A DNA stretch of 64,000 nucleotides, from positions 1-64,000 of the forward strand of contig JAROAZ010000027.1 of assembly GCA_029432775.1 (NCBI GenBank). The letters run 5' to 3'. Positions 1 to 8,305 of this stretch are shown here, one piece after another. The position numbers were made by a program, and so were the translations under genes. This stretch comes from Pontiellaceae bacterium B12227. GTDB lineage: Bacteria > Verrucomicrobiota > Kiritimatiellia > Kiritimatiellales > Pontiellaceae. The notes beneath the pieces are model-generated. The model saw only the letters and a list, made by a program, of their open reading frames with translations. It ran no database searches and was not told where the DNA came from. The first letter of the stretch is position 1. Every line of letters begins with the position of its first letter.

Positions 1-386
1 CTTTTGATGTAAAGAGCGACCGGGGTCATTTTCAACGTTTCCGAATAGGCAAGTTCAGAGTCCCGGGAGGGGCCGTGGTAGAGGCTCGTTACCACATCCG
101 CTTCGCCGGAGCGCAGCATCTCAATGCCTTTTTCCAACGGAGCTGTTTCAATGCGGATTTTAATGCCCAGATCGGCGGCCATCCATTGGATCAGCTCCAC
201 ATTCATTCCGGTCACATGTCTCTTATGTATAAATTCGAACGGGGCATGGCGTGGTTGTGCAACGAAGATGATCTCTTCTTTTTCAGCAAGAAATGCCCGT
301 TGTCGGTCGTTCAGCGTTTCGGCTCCGGCCGACAAGGAAGCAGCTGTCAGTCCTAGAAGCAGAACCCTATATAATAAAGTAATCAT
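1..386 (-). CDS. Periplasmic solute-binding protein, family 3 (partial, C-terminus outside window)
   Basis: Reading the minus strand from an ATG at 386 gives an open frame to the window edge, about 128 codons. The first 22 or so residues form a signal peptide (MITLLYRVLLLGLTAASLSA). The following sequence has the look of an SBP_bac_3 domain: an 'EEIIFVAQPRHAPFEF' first strand, then 'GMNVELIQWMAADLGIKIRIE', then 'GIEMLRSGEADVVTSL'. Such domains bind amino acids or other small solutes in the periplasm, either for an ABC transporter or as the sensory part of a membrane kinase or cyclase. The truncation prevents a choice between these. The gene is divergent from the glycosyltransferase at 503, with about 116 bp between them. 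Confidence 0.75.
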   Translation of the reverse strand, partial: MITLLYRVLLLGLTAASLSAGAETLNDRQRAFLAEKEEIIFVAQPRHAPFEFIHKRHVTGMNVELIQWMAADLGIKIRIETAPLEKGIEMLRSGEADVVTSLYHGPSRDSELAYSETLKMTPVALYIK

Positions 387-464
387 AAGAGATCTGCACT
401 ATAAGGACCGACCGACATGGGGTAAACAAAAACATAGTTGCAATAGCGCCGGACCAACTTGAAC

Positions 465-479
465 TTCCAAGGTTTGGAA
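465..479. repeat. Dispersed palindrome TTCCA-N5-TGGAA (intergenic copy)
   Basis: Perfect 5-bp arms around AGGTT, between the divergent genes and 24 bp ahead of the glycosyltransferase start. It is one of at least 25 copies of the same palindrome in the window. Confidence 0.85.
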
Positions 480-502
480 AAATGACGTAGGTTGAGCGTA
501 TT

Positions 503-1741
503 ATGCCGCAATTAAAAAAAGTTGTTCATGTGATGCGTCGATTTGTTCCCGGGAAATGGGGCGGGACCGAGTGCGTGGTTTTCAATACATCACGAGAGCT
601 GATCCGCCGCGGGGCGGAATGTCCGGTCTTCTGCACCGATATGCTTGCCGAACGGGGGCGGCACTGCCTGGAAGAGGTACCTGTTTATCGTTTCTCGTAT
701 TGCTTTCCGTGGTTCTTTCTTTCGTCCGCCGCCCGTCAGAAACTGGTGCTGAAAGGCGGGAGTCCGCTTTCCTTATCTCTGTTCTTTGCTTTGCTGAGGG
801 AGAAAGATATTTCCATCATTCACACACATGTGCAGCATCGTTTGGGCGGTATGGCGCGCACGGTCGCGCGCTTAAAGAAGATTCCCTATGTGGTCAGCCT
901 GCACGGCGGTCATTTTACGCTGCCGCCGGAGCAGGTGGAAAAAATGACTGCCCCCTTCCGTGGGAGGCCCGAATGGGGGAAAGCATTCGGGGCGCTCTTC
1001 GGTTCACGGCAGGTGCTGGATGATGCCGATGCCATCATCTGTGTTGGTCAGAGCGAGTGCGACGAAGTCCGCAAGCGCTATCCGGACAAGGCAGTGCATT
1101 ACATTCCCAACGGGGTCGATGTGGATCGGTTTGCCGAAGCAGAGGGAGAGCTGTTCCGGAACAAGTATGGTTTCCAACCCTTGGAAAAACTGGTGCTGTG
1201 TGTATCGAGGATCGATTATCAGAAAAATCAGCTCGGGCTTGTCCGCGCGTTTGCGGATTTCTCCGCCAGGCAACCCGCGCACCGTTTGGTGCTCATCGGC
1301 CCGGTCACGGTCGAAAGCTATCGCGATGAAATTAAGGCCGAGGTCGTCAAACTGGGTTTGCAGGACAAGGTCACGCTCATCGAAGGGCTTCCTCCCGACA
1401 GCCCCTTGCTGCCCTCGGCCTACAAGGCTGCGGAAATTTTTGTGCTGCCTTCCCTCCATGAGCCGTTCGGCATTGTGGTGCTCGAGGCATGGGCCGCAGG
1501 GCTTCCGGTGGTAGCCAGCCGGGTGGGAGGGATTCCCGGATTTGCGGTGGATGGGGAAACCATTCTCATGGCTGAGCCGGGGACTGATGACGAGTTCGCT
1601 GCTCAAATGTCTCTTCTGGCGAACAATGTGGCGCTCCGGGCCGATCTGTCCCGCCGCGCTTTCGGTGAGGTGGCCACACACTACAGCTGGCCGAAAATTG
1701 TGGATCAGGTTTGTGCGGTTTATGAGAACTGTATGAAATGA
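503..1741 (+). CDS. Glycosyltransferase family 4 (GT-B fold)
   Basis: This 412-residue protein has the two Rossmann-like domains of a retaining GT4 enzyme, which transfers a sugar from a nucleotide donor to a growing glycan on the cytoplasmic side. The N-terminal domain shows the glycine-rich loop 'PGKWGGTE' (about 16-23) and 'HTHVQHRLGGMA'. The C-terminal domain shows 'VSRIDYQKNQ' and the E-x7-E nucleotide-binding motif in 'EPFGIVVLEAWAAGLPVV' (E320 and E328). No signal peptide or membrane segment is seen. AGGTTGAG lies upstream of the ATG. UDP-glucose dehydrogenase follows, so a role in surface polysaccharide synthesis is likely. The sugar and acceptor cannot be read from the sequence. A TTCCA-N5-TGGAA palindrome at 1172-1186 is translated as FQPLE. 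Confidence 0.9.
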   Translation: MPQLKKVVHVMRRFVPGKWGGTECVVFNTSRELIRRGAECPVFCTDMLAERGRHCLEEVPVYRFSYCFPWFFLSSAARQKLVLKGGSPLSLSLFFALLREKDISIIHTHVQHRLGGMARTVARLKKIPYVVSLHGGHFTLPPEQVEKMTAPFRGRPEWGKAFGALFGSRQVLDDADAIICVGQSECDEVRKRYPDKAVHYIPNGVDVDRFAEAEGELFRNKYGFQPLEKLVLCVSRIDYQKNQLGLVRAFADFSARQPAHRLVLIGPVTVESYRDEIKAEVVKLGLQDKVTLIEGLPPDSPLLPSAYKAAEIFVLPSLHEPFGIVVLEAWAAGLPVVASRVGGIPGFAVDGETILMAEPGTDDEFAAQMSLLANNVALRADLSRRAFGEVATHYSWPKIVDQVCAVYENCMK

Positions 1742-1843
1742 TAATAAGCATATGAAGAGGGTGAAAGTGTGGATTTAGTCTCGCGAAATAAGGGCGCAAT
1801 GCGCATATTTGACCGTTCAAGTCTTAATTAATAAGGGGGCACC

Positions 1844-2095
1844 ATGCCGCATAATGAAGTAAAAAAGTCGATTACCGAACTCAAGGGCGAACTGGAGCAG
1901 ACTCCAAAGGAAACGGGTCTTTTTGAAGAAACATTAGAGTCGGCCAAAGAGGGCATAGAGCACTTCACGCCGGAAGCGGTCAAAGACTTGGTACAAACCT
2001 TGCAGAAGGAAGCTGACGAGTTTGAAGTTGAGCATCCGAGGATCACGGCATTGATTAACAATGTAATGACCTCGCTCAGTAATCTGGGAATATAA
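1844..2095 (+). CDS. DUF4404 family protein
   Basis: This 83-residue acidic, mostly helical protein starts at ATG 1844 after a good ribosome-binding site (AAGGGGG). It matches the DUF4404 pattern: an N-terminal helix rich in Glu and Lys ('[11 protein letters not shown]'), a middle amphipathic helix, and the typical ending '[24 protein letters not shown]'. The family has no known function. It lies 17 bp before UDP-glucose dehydrogenase and is probably cotranscribed with it. The assignment rests on recognising the C-terminal motif. Confidence 0.75.
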   Translation: MPHNEVKKSITELKGELEQTPKETGLFEETLESAKEGIEHFTPEAVKDLVQTLQKEADEFEVEHPRITALINNVMTSLSNLGI

Positions 2096-2112
2096 GAAAG
2101 AGAGAACCCGAA

Positions 2113-3483
2113 ATGACTAAAATATGCTGCATTGGTGCCGGTTATGTTGGCGGGCCCACCATGGCGATGATCGCCAAACAGTGCCCTCACGTTGAAGTAA
2201 ACGTTGTGGATATTAATGAAGCCCGTATTGCCGCGTGGCAAACCGATGAGCTTCCGATCTATGAACCGGGCCTGCTGGAAGTGGTTCAGGAAGCACGTGG
2301 CCGCAATCTGTTCTTCTCGACGGATGTCGATGAGGGAATTCGACAGGCGGATATCGTCTTCGTGAGTGTGAATACGCCCACTAAAACCTTCGGGGAAGGG
2401 GCTGGCTGCGCTTCCGACCTGCAGTATTGGGAACTCTGCGCCCGCCGCATTAAAGAAGTATCCACGTCCGATAAAATCATTGTCGAGAAAAGCACCCTGC
2501 CGGTCCGCACGGCCGAAGCCATGGAGCGCGTCCTGCATGCCGGTGATAATCCCGTACATTTTGAAGTGCTCTCGAATCCGGAATTTCTTGCTGAAGGAAC
2601 GGCCATTGAAGATCTGAATGCTCCCGATCGCGTGCTGATTGGCGGACATGAAACAGAAACCGGGCAGAAAGCCATTCAGACCTTGGTGGATGTATATGCA
2701 ACCTGGATTCCGCGTGAGCGCATTCTGACCACCAACCTTTGGTCTTCAGAACTTTCCAAGCTCACGGCCAATGCATTCCTTGCCCAGCGCGTGAGTTCAA
2801 TCAATGCAATTTCCGCACTCTGCGAAGCCACCGAGGCCGATGTGGGCGAAGTGGCGCATGCCATTGGAACAGACAGCCGGATCGGCCCGAAATTCCTGAA
2901 GGCATCGATCGGTTTCGGAGGTTCCTGCTTTAAGAAGGATATTCTCAACCTGGTGTATCTCTGCGAGACCTATGGTTTGCAGGAGCCGGCCGACTACTGG
3001 CGTCAGGTGGTCACCATGAACGAATATCAGGAGCGCCGCTTTGTAACCAATATGCTGCACAGCATGTTCAACACGATTGCCAACAAGCGGATTGCCGTGC
3101 TTGGTTTTGCCTTTAAGGCCGATACCGGCGACACCCGCGAGAGCCCGGCCATTAAGGTTTGCCGCGAGCTGGCTGCCGAACATGCCACCATTGTGGTATC
3201 CGATCCGGAAGCCATGGAAAATGCCAAGCTGGAAATGCCGGAACTGGCCGACCAGATTGAGTTTGAAGAAGATCCTTATAAGGCGGCCGCAGGAGCGCAT
3301 GCCGTTGCCGTGCTGACCGATTGGAATCTTTACAAGGAACTCGACTTCCAACGCATCTACGACAACATGCAGAAGCCGGCCTTCCTGTTCGACGGCCGTA
3401 ACATGCTCGACCATAATGCGCTGTTCGAAATGGGCTTCGAAGTCTACTCCATCGGTAAAGGATTCAAGACCCACCTGAAGTAA
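2113..3483 (+). CDS. ugd: UDP-glucose 6-dehydrogenase (animal-type)
   Basis: The 456-residue enzyme oxidises UDP-glucose to UDP-glucuronate with two NAD+, in the cytoplasm. The N-terminal NAD site is '[13 protein letters not shown]' (about 5-17). Further landmarks are '[12 protein letters not shown]', '[12 protein letters not shown]' and '[13 protein letters not shown]'. The catalytic cysteine is in '[10 protein letters not shown]' (C272). The 'GGPT' loop, the length and the 'FGEGAG' insertion resemble the animal and plant form (UGDH) more than the shorter bacterial Ugd/TuaD type. The start has a GAAAGAGAG ribosome site. UDP-glucuronate probably feeds surface polysaccharide made with the neighbouring glycosyltransferase. 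A hairpin follows the stop. Confidence 0.95.
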   Translation: MTKICCIGAGYVGGPTMAMIAKQCPHVEVNVVDINEARIAAWQTDELPIYEPGLLEVVQEARGRNLFFSTDVDEGIRQADIVFVSVNTPTKTFGEGAGCASDLQYWELCARRIKEVSTSDKIIVEKSTLPVRTAEAMERVLHAGDNPVHFEVLSNPEFLAEGTAIEDLNAPDRVLIGGHETETGQKAIQTLVDVYATWIPRERILTTNLWSSELSKLTANAFLAQRVSSINAISALCEATEADVGEVAHAIGTDSRIGPKFLKASIGFGGSCFKKDILNLVYLCETYGLQEPADYWRQVVTMNEYQERRFVTNMLHSMFNTIANKRIAVLGFAFKADTGDTRESPAIKVCRELAAEHATIVVSDPEAMENAKLEMPELADQIEFEEDPYKAAAGAHAVAVLTDWNLYKELDFQRIYDNMQKPAFLFDGRNMLDHNALFEMGFEVYSIGKGFKTHLK

Positions 3484-3486
3484 GAT

Positions 3487-3501
3487 TTCCAGACGCTGGA
3501 A
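3487..3501. repeat. Dispersed palindrome TTCCA-N5-TGGAA (intergenic copy)
   Basis: Perfect arms around GACGC, three bases after the ugd stop codon. A second copy lies 12 bp further on inside the terminator-like hairpin. Confidence 0.85.
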
Positions 3502-3509
3502 AATGCAGA

Positions 3510-3540
3510 GGGCTTCCAGTCATTGGAAGCCCTATTCTTA
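3510..3540 (+). terminator. Terminator-like hairpin after ugd
   Basis: GGGCTTCCA and TGGAAGCCC form a 9-bp stem (3510-3532) with a short loop, followed by CTATTCTTA. The U-tract is poor, so termination may be weak. The stem contains an exact copy of the dispersed palindrome (3514-3528) extended by G-C pairs. It also separates the convergent ugd and S4 genes. Confidence 0.55.
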
Positions 3541-3747
3541 TGCCTGGATCACGTCGATGGTTTCGCCGGCGAAACCGACCGTTTGACCGGCGCGTATTTT
3601 GCAGCGCTTGCGGGTTTCAAGCTGACCGTCCACGGTAACCATTTCCTGAGCGACGACCTCTTTGCCCTCGCCGCCCGACATGACCAGATTGGCCAGTTTA
3701 AGAAGTTTACAAAGCTCGATGTATTCACTTGTAATCGGAATTTCCAT
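3538..3747 (-). CDS. S4-domain RNA-binding protein, YbcJ-like
   Basis: This 69-residue protein is a single S4 RNA-binding domain. It contains 'ITSEYIELCKLLKLANLVMSGGEGKEVVAQEMVTVDG' and the ending 'ETRKRCKIRAGQTVGFAGETIDVI', which is very close to E. coli YbcJ in layout and length. Members are small cytoplasmic, probably ribosome- or RNA-associated proteins of unclear role. The gene is 2 bp downstream of the 86-residue gene and ends near the ugd terminator. Confidence 0.85.
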   Translation of the reverse strand: MEIPITSEYIELCKLLKLANLVMSGGEGKEVVAQEMVTVDGQLETRKRCKIRAGQTVGFAGETIDVIQA

Positions 3748-3749
3748 AG

Positions 3750-4010
3750 CTATTCCGACAAGGCTTCTTTGCGCAGCTTTTTGACCAGTTCAAGACGCTG
3801 GTAAGGCTGACGTCGTCGGTGATAGAGGATGTCGACCTTTTCCACGAGATGATCCCAGTCTTCTTCACTGGGAGGCGTGTCGTAGTCCCACATTTCTTCG
3901 TCGGAACGTTTCGTCTGCCATTTCATCAGCGTTTTGCCGGTGAAGGTAATTCTTACTTTGCGCTTAACCCGATCTTCGAGTTTTTCCGTCCATTCAATAT
4001 CAGCTTTCAC
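3750..4010 (-). CDS. Hypothetical protein, 86 aa, charged
   Basis: Translation starts at a GTG (4010) preceded by GAGGT. The product is soluble and very charged, with 'KRKVRITFTGKTLMKWQTKRSDEEMWDYDTPPSEEDWDHLVEKV' in the middle and a basic C-terminal helix. I do not recognise a family. The tight spacing to the YbcJ-like gene suggests one transcript with it. The coding frame ends cleanly and codon use matches the neighbours. Confidence 0.6.
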   Translation of the reverse strand: MKADIEWTEKLEDRVKRKVRITFTGKTLMKWQTKRSDEEMWDYDTPPSEEDWDHLVEKVDILYHRRRQPYQRLELVKKLRKEALSE

Positions 4011-4023
4011 TGCAACCTCGCTG

Positions 4024-4038
4024 TTCCAATGATTGGAA
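4024..4038. repeat. Dispersed palindrome TTCCA-N5-TGGAA (intergenic copy)
   Basis: Perfect arms around ATGAT, in the 30-bp gap between two small minus-strand genes. Confidence 0.85.
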
Positions 4039-4040
4039 AA

Positions 4041-4265
4041 TTATTTCGGATAAAACCAGCGTCCGGCAGTTCCTGCAATCAGGCAGACTCCGGCAATCAC
4101 AATGCCGATGAGCGGGAAGATCAAGCGCTGCTGTCGGAGATTCACGTCGATCTCGGCCTGTGTTCCCAGAAAATAATACAACGATCCGGATACGGCCAGG
4201 GCAATAATGGCAACCCACCAAAGCATGGCGTGCGGTTGAAATGGACTCTTTTTAGGTTTATTCAT
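4041..4265 (-). CDS. Small inner-membrane protein, two predicted TM segments
   Basis: This 74-residue protein has a basic N-terminus (MNKPKKSPFQPH). Two hydrophobic helices follow, 'AMLWWVAIIALAVSGSLYYFL' and 'LIFPLIGIVIAGVCLIAGTAG', separated by a short polar stretch. No family is recognised. It sits between BatE and the small genes at the 3' end of operon A, so it may belong to the same transcript. Confidence 0.6.
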   Translation of the reverse strand: MNKPKKSPFQPHAMLWWVAIIALAVSGSLYYFLGTQAEIDVNLRQQRLIFPLIGIVIAGVCLIAGTAGRWFYPK

Positions 4266-4301
4266 ATAAGATGCAAATTAACTATGAACATCGAGTATAT
4301 A

Positions 4302-5030
4302 TCAAGGAGAAATCCGACTTATATACTCCGTTTCAAGCCAGCCCTGCTTTCCATCATATTCGACTTCAACCCAGCCTTTGGGATCGATGCTGCGTTGGCG
4401 AACCAATGCTCCGATCGGTATTTTGAAATGGGCGGTGCTGCCTTTAACCGGACCGAAAAGTGCCGTGGCTTCCGTTTTCACAACCACCCAGTCCGGATGG
4501 GTCTGCAGTTGGTTCCATCGCAACCACCCAAAGGTGGAGAGCAGGATAATTCCAAGAGGGACCAGACAGAGTTTGACGACTAACCGCCGGGAGGTCTTTA
4601 CCTGTAGAAGGAGTAAGAGAAGGATCAGCAAAAGATAGCCCGCCGTGGCCGCAATAATCCACTCGCTCTTCGACAGTGAACAGAGGAGTCTCTCTGTAAA
4701 TGCCGGTTTTGCCTCAATGGCGCCTGCAGCATTCAGAGCAAAATGAAGGTTGGCTTTAACATCCGGATCCCGCGGCATTTCATACCACGCCTTCTGATAG
4801 TGCCATACCGCTTTCGGAAGATCGCTGTCCTTGAAATAGGCATTGGCGATGTTGTAGTGCACCTCCGGGTTGGCGATTCCCTGGTCCAGTATTTTTTCAT
4901 AAAGCAGTACGGCTTCGGCATAGCGGCCGGCATCGTATGCGATCTGTGCAGAGGAAAACTGTTCCTGCTGGGCAAATGCCGTGAGACTGCTGAGGGCCAG
5001 GGCCGTGCACATGCTTAGGAATAATTTCAT
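4302..5030 (-). CDS. batE: BatE-like TPR and SH3-domain membrane protein
   Basis: A signal peptide (MKLFLSMCTALALSSLTAFA) is followed by TPR repeats ('AQIAYDAGRYAEAVLLYEKIL', 'PEVHYNIANAYFKDSDLPKAVWHYQKAW'). A hydrophobic pair follows ('WIIAATAGYLLLILLLLLL' and 'LCLVPLGIILLSTFGWL'). The C-terminal bacterial SH3-type domain contains 'WVEVEYDGKQGWLETEYI'. This is the BatE arrangement of Bacteroides aerotolerance operons. I chose the ATG at 5030 because it overlaps the batD stop as ATGA and has GAGAGG upstream. An ATG at 5048 is possible but would add six residues before the signal peptide. The protein probably acts at the periplasmic face with BatA, BatB and BatD. Confidence 0.85.
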   Translation of the reverse strand: MKLFLSMCTALALSSLTAFAQQEQFSSAQIAYDAGRYAEAVLLYEKILDQGIANPEVHYNIANAYFKDSDLPKAVWHYQKAWYEMPRDPDVKANLHFALNAAGAIEAKPAFTERLLCSLSKSEWIIAATAGYLLLILLLLLLQVKTSRRLVVKLCLVPLGIILLSTFGWLRWNQLQTHPDWVVVKTEATALFGPVKGSTAHFKIPIGALVRQRSIDPKGWVEVEYDGKQGWLETEYISRISP

Positions 5031-6784
5031 ACTTTGATCCTCTCGCATGCTTTCAGGGTTGCGGTGAGCTTGTGTAGCAAACTCTTCATTTCATCCTTGG
5101 AATTCTCCTGCTCGGATTGAATGCCATAGCGCCGCTGTTCAACAACACTAAAGAGCGCCCGAAGGTCTTCTTCGGCATCGGAGAAGCTGCTGAGTACGGC
5201 CTGCAGAGAAACCTCGCCGGGAGCCAGGTTGAGCCGATGCCCGAAGTATTCAGCCAGCGCATTCCAGAGGGCTTCATAAAAGGCACTTTCGTCCTGTTTA
5301 CGCATCGACTGTTCGGCCAGCTGAACCTGTTTTCGTGCCGCTTTCGGCGCTTTTTGCCGGCGGGCAAGTGCAACATTGTTGGCCAACTTGTTTTTACGTG
5401 CAGTGCCTCCGGTTACTAAAATAAGAAGCAGCAGGGGAAGGGCCAGCAGGATGCGCATCAGCGGTTTGCGGTACCAATTCAGGTCGGACTCATTTTTCCA
5501 ATGGTCGGGAGCGGGTTTAAGGTAGACAATGTCCCGCCCCAGAATCTTGGTTTCCTGCTGGATGGTGCTGGGCACGGTGGCAATCACCTGTGCAGCCTGT
5601 TGCGGAGCGGCTTCCACCTGGACCGGGAAGGGGCCTTGCGAGATCGTTCGGAAATCGGTTGTTTTCGTGTTGAAGTAGGAAAATTTAATGGGCGGCACAT
5701 TGGTGACACTGTCCGACTTTGGAATAAGAACCTGCTCAAAACAGATCTCGTTCGGATTATCCGTGGCCACAGTCCGGGCATCATACAGTTTAAAGTCGTG
5801 GCTTTCCTCAATCTGAGGCGGGGTGATCTGTGAGAGGTTTCCTTTTCCGGAAATGCGCATCTTCACCGTAATCGGTTCACCTGCCTTCACTTCTTTCGGG
5901 CCGACCTCCACATTGAATCCGAAAATGCCGATACCTCCGGTAAAGCTGTCCGGTCTTCCAGTCACTGGAACTGCGCGGACGTTTACTTCGAGCCGGTTGC
6001 AGTCGAGCACGATCGGGCGGGTTTCCTGTCGCCCGAAAAAATCTCCGAAGAACGGGTCGTCGAAGCCGTAGGAGCGACGGTTCTGGCGGGGAATGATCAC
6101 ATTCATCTGGACTTGCGGTTGAAAAGTAAAGGTGCCGGCGGTCAGGGTTTTTGCGGTGCTGACGAGGGTGTAGACACCAAAAATGGTGCCGTTTATTTCC
6201 TGCCGCGTGCGGTTCACAATTTCCCACTGCAGTTCGCCGTCCATTCCGTTCTCGGGCATGCCGCCGCGAATGGAAAAATTGCCGTCAATCTGAACGCCGT
6301 CCCGGATGAATACTTTGAGGGTCAGGCCAAACGGTTCCTGTACGTGCGGAGCTTCGCGGTCGCTTGAAATCTGCGAATACATCAGCTCCGAAATCGCCTG
6401 CGCTTCCTTATCATCGCGGGGTTTAATCACCCGCAGTTGTGCAGAAAGTTCTTTGTCCCCGCCTTTATATTGTGCGGTCACCGGCCCGATGGTGAAATCC
6501 CCCACCTTGGAAGGAGTAACCAGATACGTGTGGACCACCTTGCTGGTGCGTTTCATATTCACGATGCTGGTTTCAGAGCTCTGGCCTCGATACTGAATAT
6601 TCAGTCCGTCCACCTGAGGGATATCCAGCGCTTTCCCGCTCGCATTAATAAATTCAACCTTCAGCACCGCCCGGTCCAGCAGACTGATCAACTGCGGTTC
6701 GATGGACATCTGGACATCTGCGGCCCGTGCGGTTCCCGCAAGGGCGAATATTGAGCATAGAATCAGGAGCGAGGAATTACGCAT
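5027..6784 (-). CDS. batD: BatD family protein
   Basis: BatD proteins are large exported membrane-anchored proteins of the MoxR/VWA operons. This one has a signal peptide (MRNSSLLILCSIFALAGTARA) and Ig-like beta-domains with the family patterns 'VDGLNIQYRGQSSE', 'VVHTYLVTPSKVGDFTIGP', 'ELMYSQISSDRE' and 'PFGLTLKVFIRDGVQIDG'. A second beta-domain includes 'VGPKEVKAGEPITVKMRISGKGNLSQITPPQI'. One membrane segment follows ('LMRILLALPLLLLILVTGG'), then a basic cytoplasmic helical tail. The start at 6784 gives a clean signal peptide. An upstream in-frame ATG at 6826 would add 14 residues. The gene overlaps batE by 4 bp. Confidence 0.9.
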   Translation of the reverse strand: MRNSSLLILCSIFALAGTARAADVQMSIEPQLISLLDRAVLKVEFINASGKALDIPQVDGLNIQYRGQSSETSIVNMKRTSKVVHTYLVTPSKVGDFTIGPVTAQYKGGDKELSAQLRVIKPRDDKEAQAISELMYSQISSDREAPHVQEPFGLTLKVFIRDGVQIDGNFSIRGGMPENGMDGELQWEIVNRTRQEINGTIFGVYTLVSTAKTLTAGTFTFQPQVQMNVIIPRQNRRSYGFDDPFFGDFFGRQETRPIVLDCNRLEVNVRAVPVTGRPDSFTGGIGIFGFNVEVGPKEVKAGEPITVKMRISGKGNLSQITPPQIEESHDFKLYDARTVATDNPNEICFEQVLIPKSDSVTNVPPIKFSYFNTKTTDFRTISQGPFPVQVEAAPQQAAQVIATVPSTIQQETKILGRDIVYLKPAPDHWKNESDLNWYRKPLMRILLALPLLLLILVTGGTARKNKLANNVALARRQKAPKAARKQVQLAEQSMRKQDESAFYEALWNALAEYFGHRLNLAPGEVSLQAVLSSFSDAEEDLRALFSVVEQRRYGIQSEQENSKDEMKSLLHKLTATLKACERIKV

Positions 6785-6854
6785 TTTCCTCGCCGCCCAA
6801 CCAAAATGTAATCCTTCGAAATTCATGCTGTCCCGTTCAATATCGTTCGGCTCC

Positions 6855-7415
6855 CTACCAATCCTTGTCCACTTTCACCGGTGCGCCCATCACCGGGTGC
6901 AACTGCAGCCGTTTGGTCTCTTCATCCTGCTTCATCGCATCCAGCAGCCGTTCCGCTTCGTCCCGGCTCATCTGCTCAGCGCTGGGCGGTTGTTGCTGCT
7001 GTTGTTCCGAAGCCTCTTCCTGCTGATCCTGTTGTTGGTCCTGCTGATCCTGGTTCTGGTCCTGGTTTTCGTTTTGTTGCTGGTCCTGGTCCTGATTCTC
7101 CTGATCTTCGTTTTGCTGTTGTTCCTGCTGGTCCTGGTTCTGGTCCTGCTGATCCTGATTCTGATCTTGGTTTTGGTCCTGATTCTGTTCCTGTTCCTGC
7201 TGTTTATCGAGCAGTTCCTTCAGGCGCAGCAATTTCCCGTTTTCCGGAAACTGAGCCAGCCCGGTGACCACCAGATTACTCGCTCCGGCACTGTTTCCAT
7301 GCACATACATGCTCGCGGCCGGGTGGAAATAGGTCGAATCAATATCAATCTCCGGCCCCTGGGCCGCAGCAGCGACCGCAAGTCCGGTCAACAGGATGGA
7401 GTATAAGATCTTCAT
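6855..7415 (-). CDS. BatC-like exported Gln/Asp/Asn-rich protein
   Basis: After a signal peptide (MKILYSILLTGLAVAAAAQG), a short helical part ends in 'LLRLKELLDKQ'. About 75 residues of low complexity follow, built from Gln, Asp, Asn and Glu, mostly as NQDQ and DQQ units. The C-terminus 'MSRDEAERLLDAMKQDEETKRLQ...VDKDW' matches the tail of BatC proteins, where a TPR part precedes a similar Q-rich linker. Here the TPR part seems to be carried by the separate upstream gene (7412-8305), so BatC looks split or duplicated. The start overlaps the upstream stop by ATGA. The low-complexity DNA is a degenerate minisatellite with multiples of three bases. Confidence 0.75.
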   Translation of the reverse strand: MKILYSILLTGLAVAAAAQGPEIDIDSTYFHPAASMYVHGNSAGASNLVVTGLAQFPENGKLLRLKELLDKQQEQEQNQDQNQDQNQDQQDQNQDQQEQQQNEDQENQDQDQQQNENQDQNQDQQDQQQDQQEEASEQQQQQPPSAEQMSRDEAERLLDAMKQDEETKRLQLHPVMGAPVKVDKDW

Positions 7416-8305
7416 TGCGCCATATTGGTTGTCGGGAACAGGTCCTCGATAATCTTTAAAATTTCCTGATTCTTCTGAATAGTTTCTTCATACTGTTTCT
7501 TCAGATCCGGTTTAATATCGAACGCATATTTCCGTTCATCCGTCTCCGTTGTCAACCGCTGGGCGGCCAGCATATATTGGAAGTCCGAAATATACTGTAG
7601 TGCGGTCTGCAGGTCGATCTCCGCCGCTTCCACCGCAAGCGCCAGCATTTCGAGCCGTTCGGCAATCTTCGGAAGGTATTGCTGCGACTCGGGGTGCGCG
7701 GCATCCACATTGGCCAGAATATGCTCAAACTGTTTTTTAGCCAGCTGATAGTTTTTCCGGGCATCCTTTGCTTTAAATTGAGGAAGCAGTTCCTCAGCCT
7801 GATCAAAATACCAGCGGCCCAGATTATACTCCAGCTGCAGGCGCAGGTTCCCCGCCCGTTCAAAATTCTGCTTGGCTTCCAAATCGGCCGGTTGCAGCAG
7901 AATCGCTTTCTCATACATGTCCATGGCCTGGAAGGCCAGTTCGATGGCCAGGCTGATTTCTTCGGTTTGTGTCAGCGCCGTGGTGCGGGCGAGCAGGGCA
8001 TTGCCCCGGTTAAAATAGGCTTTAGCCTGCAACTCGAGGTCCGTCGTGCGGAGCGCTTCATTAAACGAATGCTCGGCTGTTTCAAAATCGCCGGCCCGGT
8101 ATTGGGCATTTCCAAGGTTAAAGTTTCCAATGTCCGGAAACTCCAGCGCTGTTTTTTCAAGGTGCTGAATGGCATTCGTATAGTCGCCACCCTTGTACGC
8201 CTTAAGTCCCTTGCGCATTGAGGACCTCGGCGTGTCCTCCGCGACTGCGGAGAGAGAAAATATACCGAAAGCAAAGAGGATCAGGTTGTGTTTATCTATG
8301 ATCAT
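7412..8305 (-). CDS. TPR-repeat exported protein (BatC-like)
   Basis: The signal peptide is near 'MIIDKHNLILFAFGIFSLSAVAE'. TPR-type helices follow: 'MRKGLKAYKGGDYTNAIQHLEKTA', 'GNFNLGNAQYRAGDFETAEHSFNEAL', 'AKAYFNRGNALLART' and 'AMDMYEKAILLQPADLEAKQNFERA'. The C-terminal half is a long helical, partly coiled region without clear TPR consensus. The start at 8305 overlaps the batB stop as ATGA and has GAGGGAG seven bases upstream, so it is preferred over 8323. The protein probably works in the periplasm as a scaffold with the VWA proteins. Confidence 0.8.
   Translation of the reverse strand: MIIDKHNLILFAFGIFSLSAVAEDTPRSSMRKGLKAYKGGDYTNAIQHLEKTALEFPDIGNFNLGNAQYRAGDFETAEHSFNEALRTTDLELQAKAYFNRGNALLARTTALTQTEEISLAIELAFQAMDMYEKAILLQPADLEAKQNFERAGNLRLQLEYNLGRWYFDQAEELLPQFKAKDARKNYQLAKKQFEHILANVDAAHPESQQYLPKIAERLEMLALAVEAAEIDLQTALQYISDFQYMLAAQRLTTETDERKYAFDIKPDLKKQYEETIQKNQEILKIIEDLFPTTNMAQ

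Noticed and set aside
6702-7406. Long plus-strand frame encoding a Leu/Val/Phe-rich, membrane-like protein
   Set aside because: It is the antisense of the Gln/Asp-rich minus-strand gene. The hydrophobic look comes from the complementary codons. There is no ribosome site, and operon A is continuous on the other strand.
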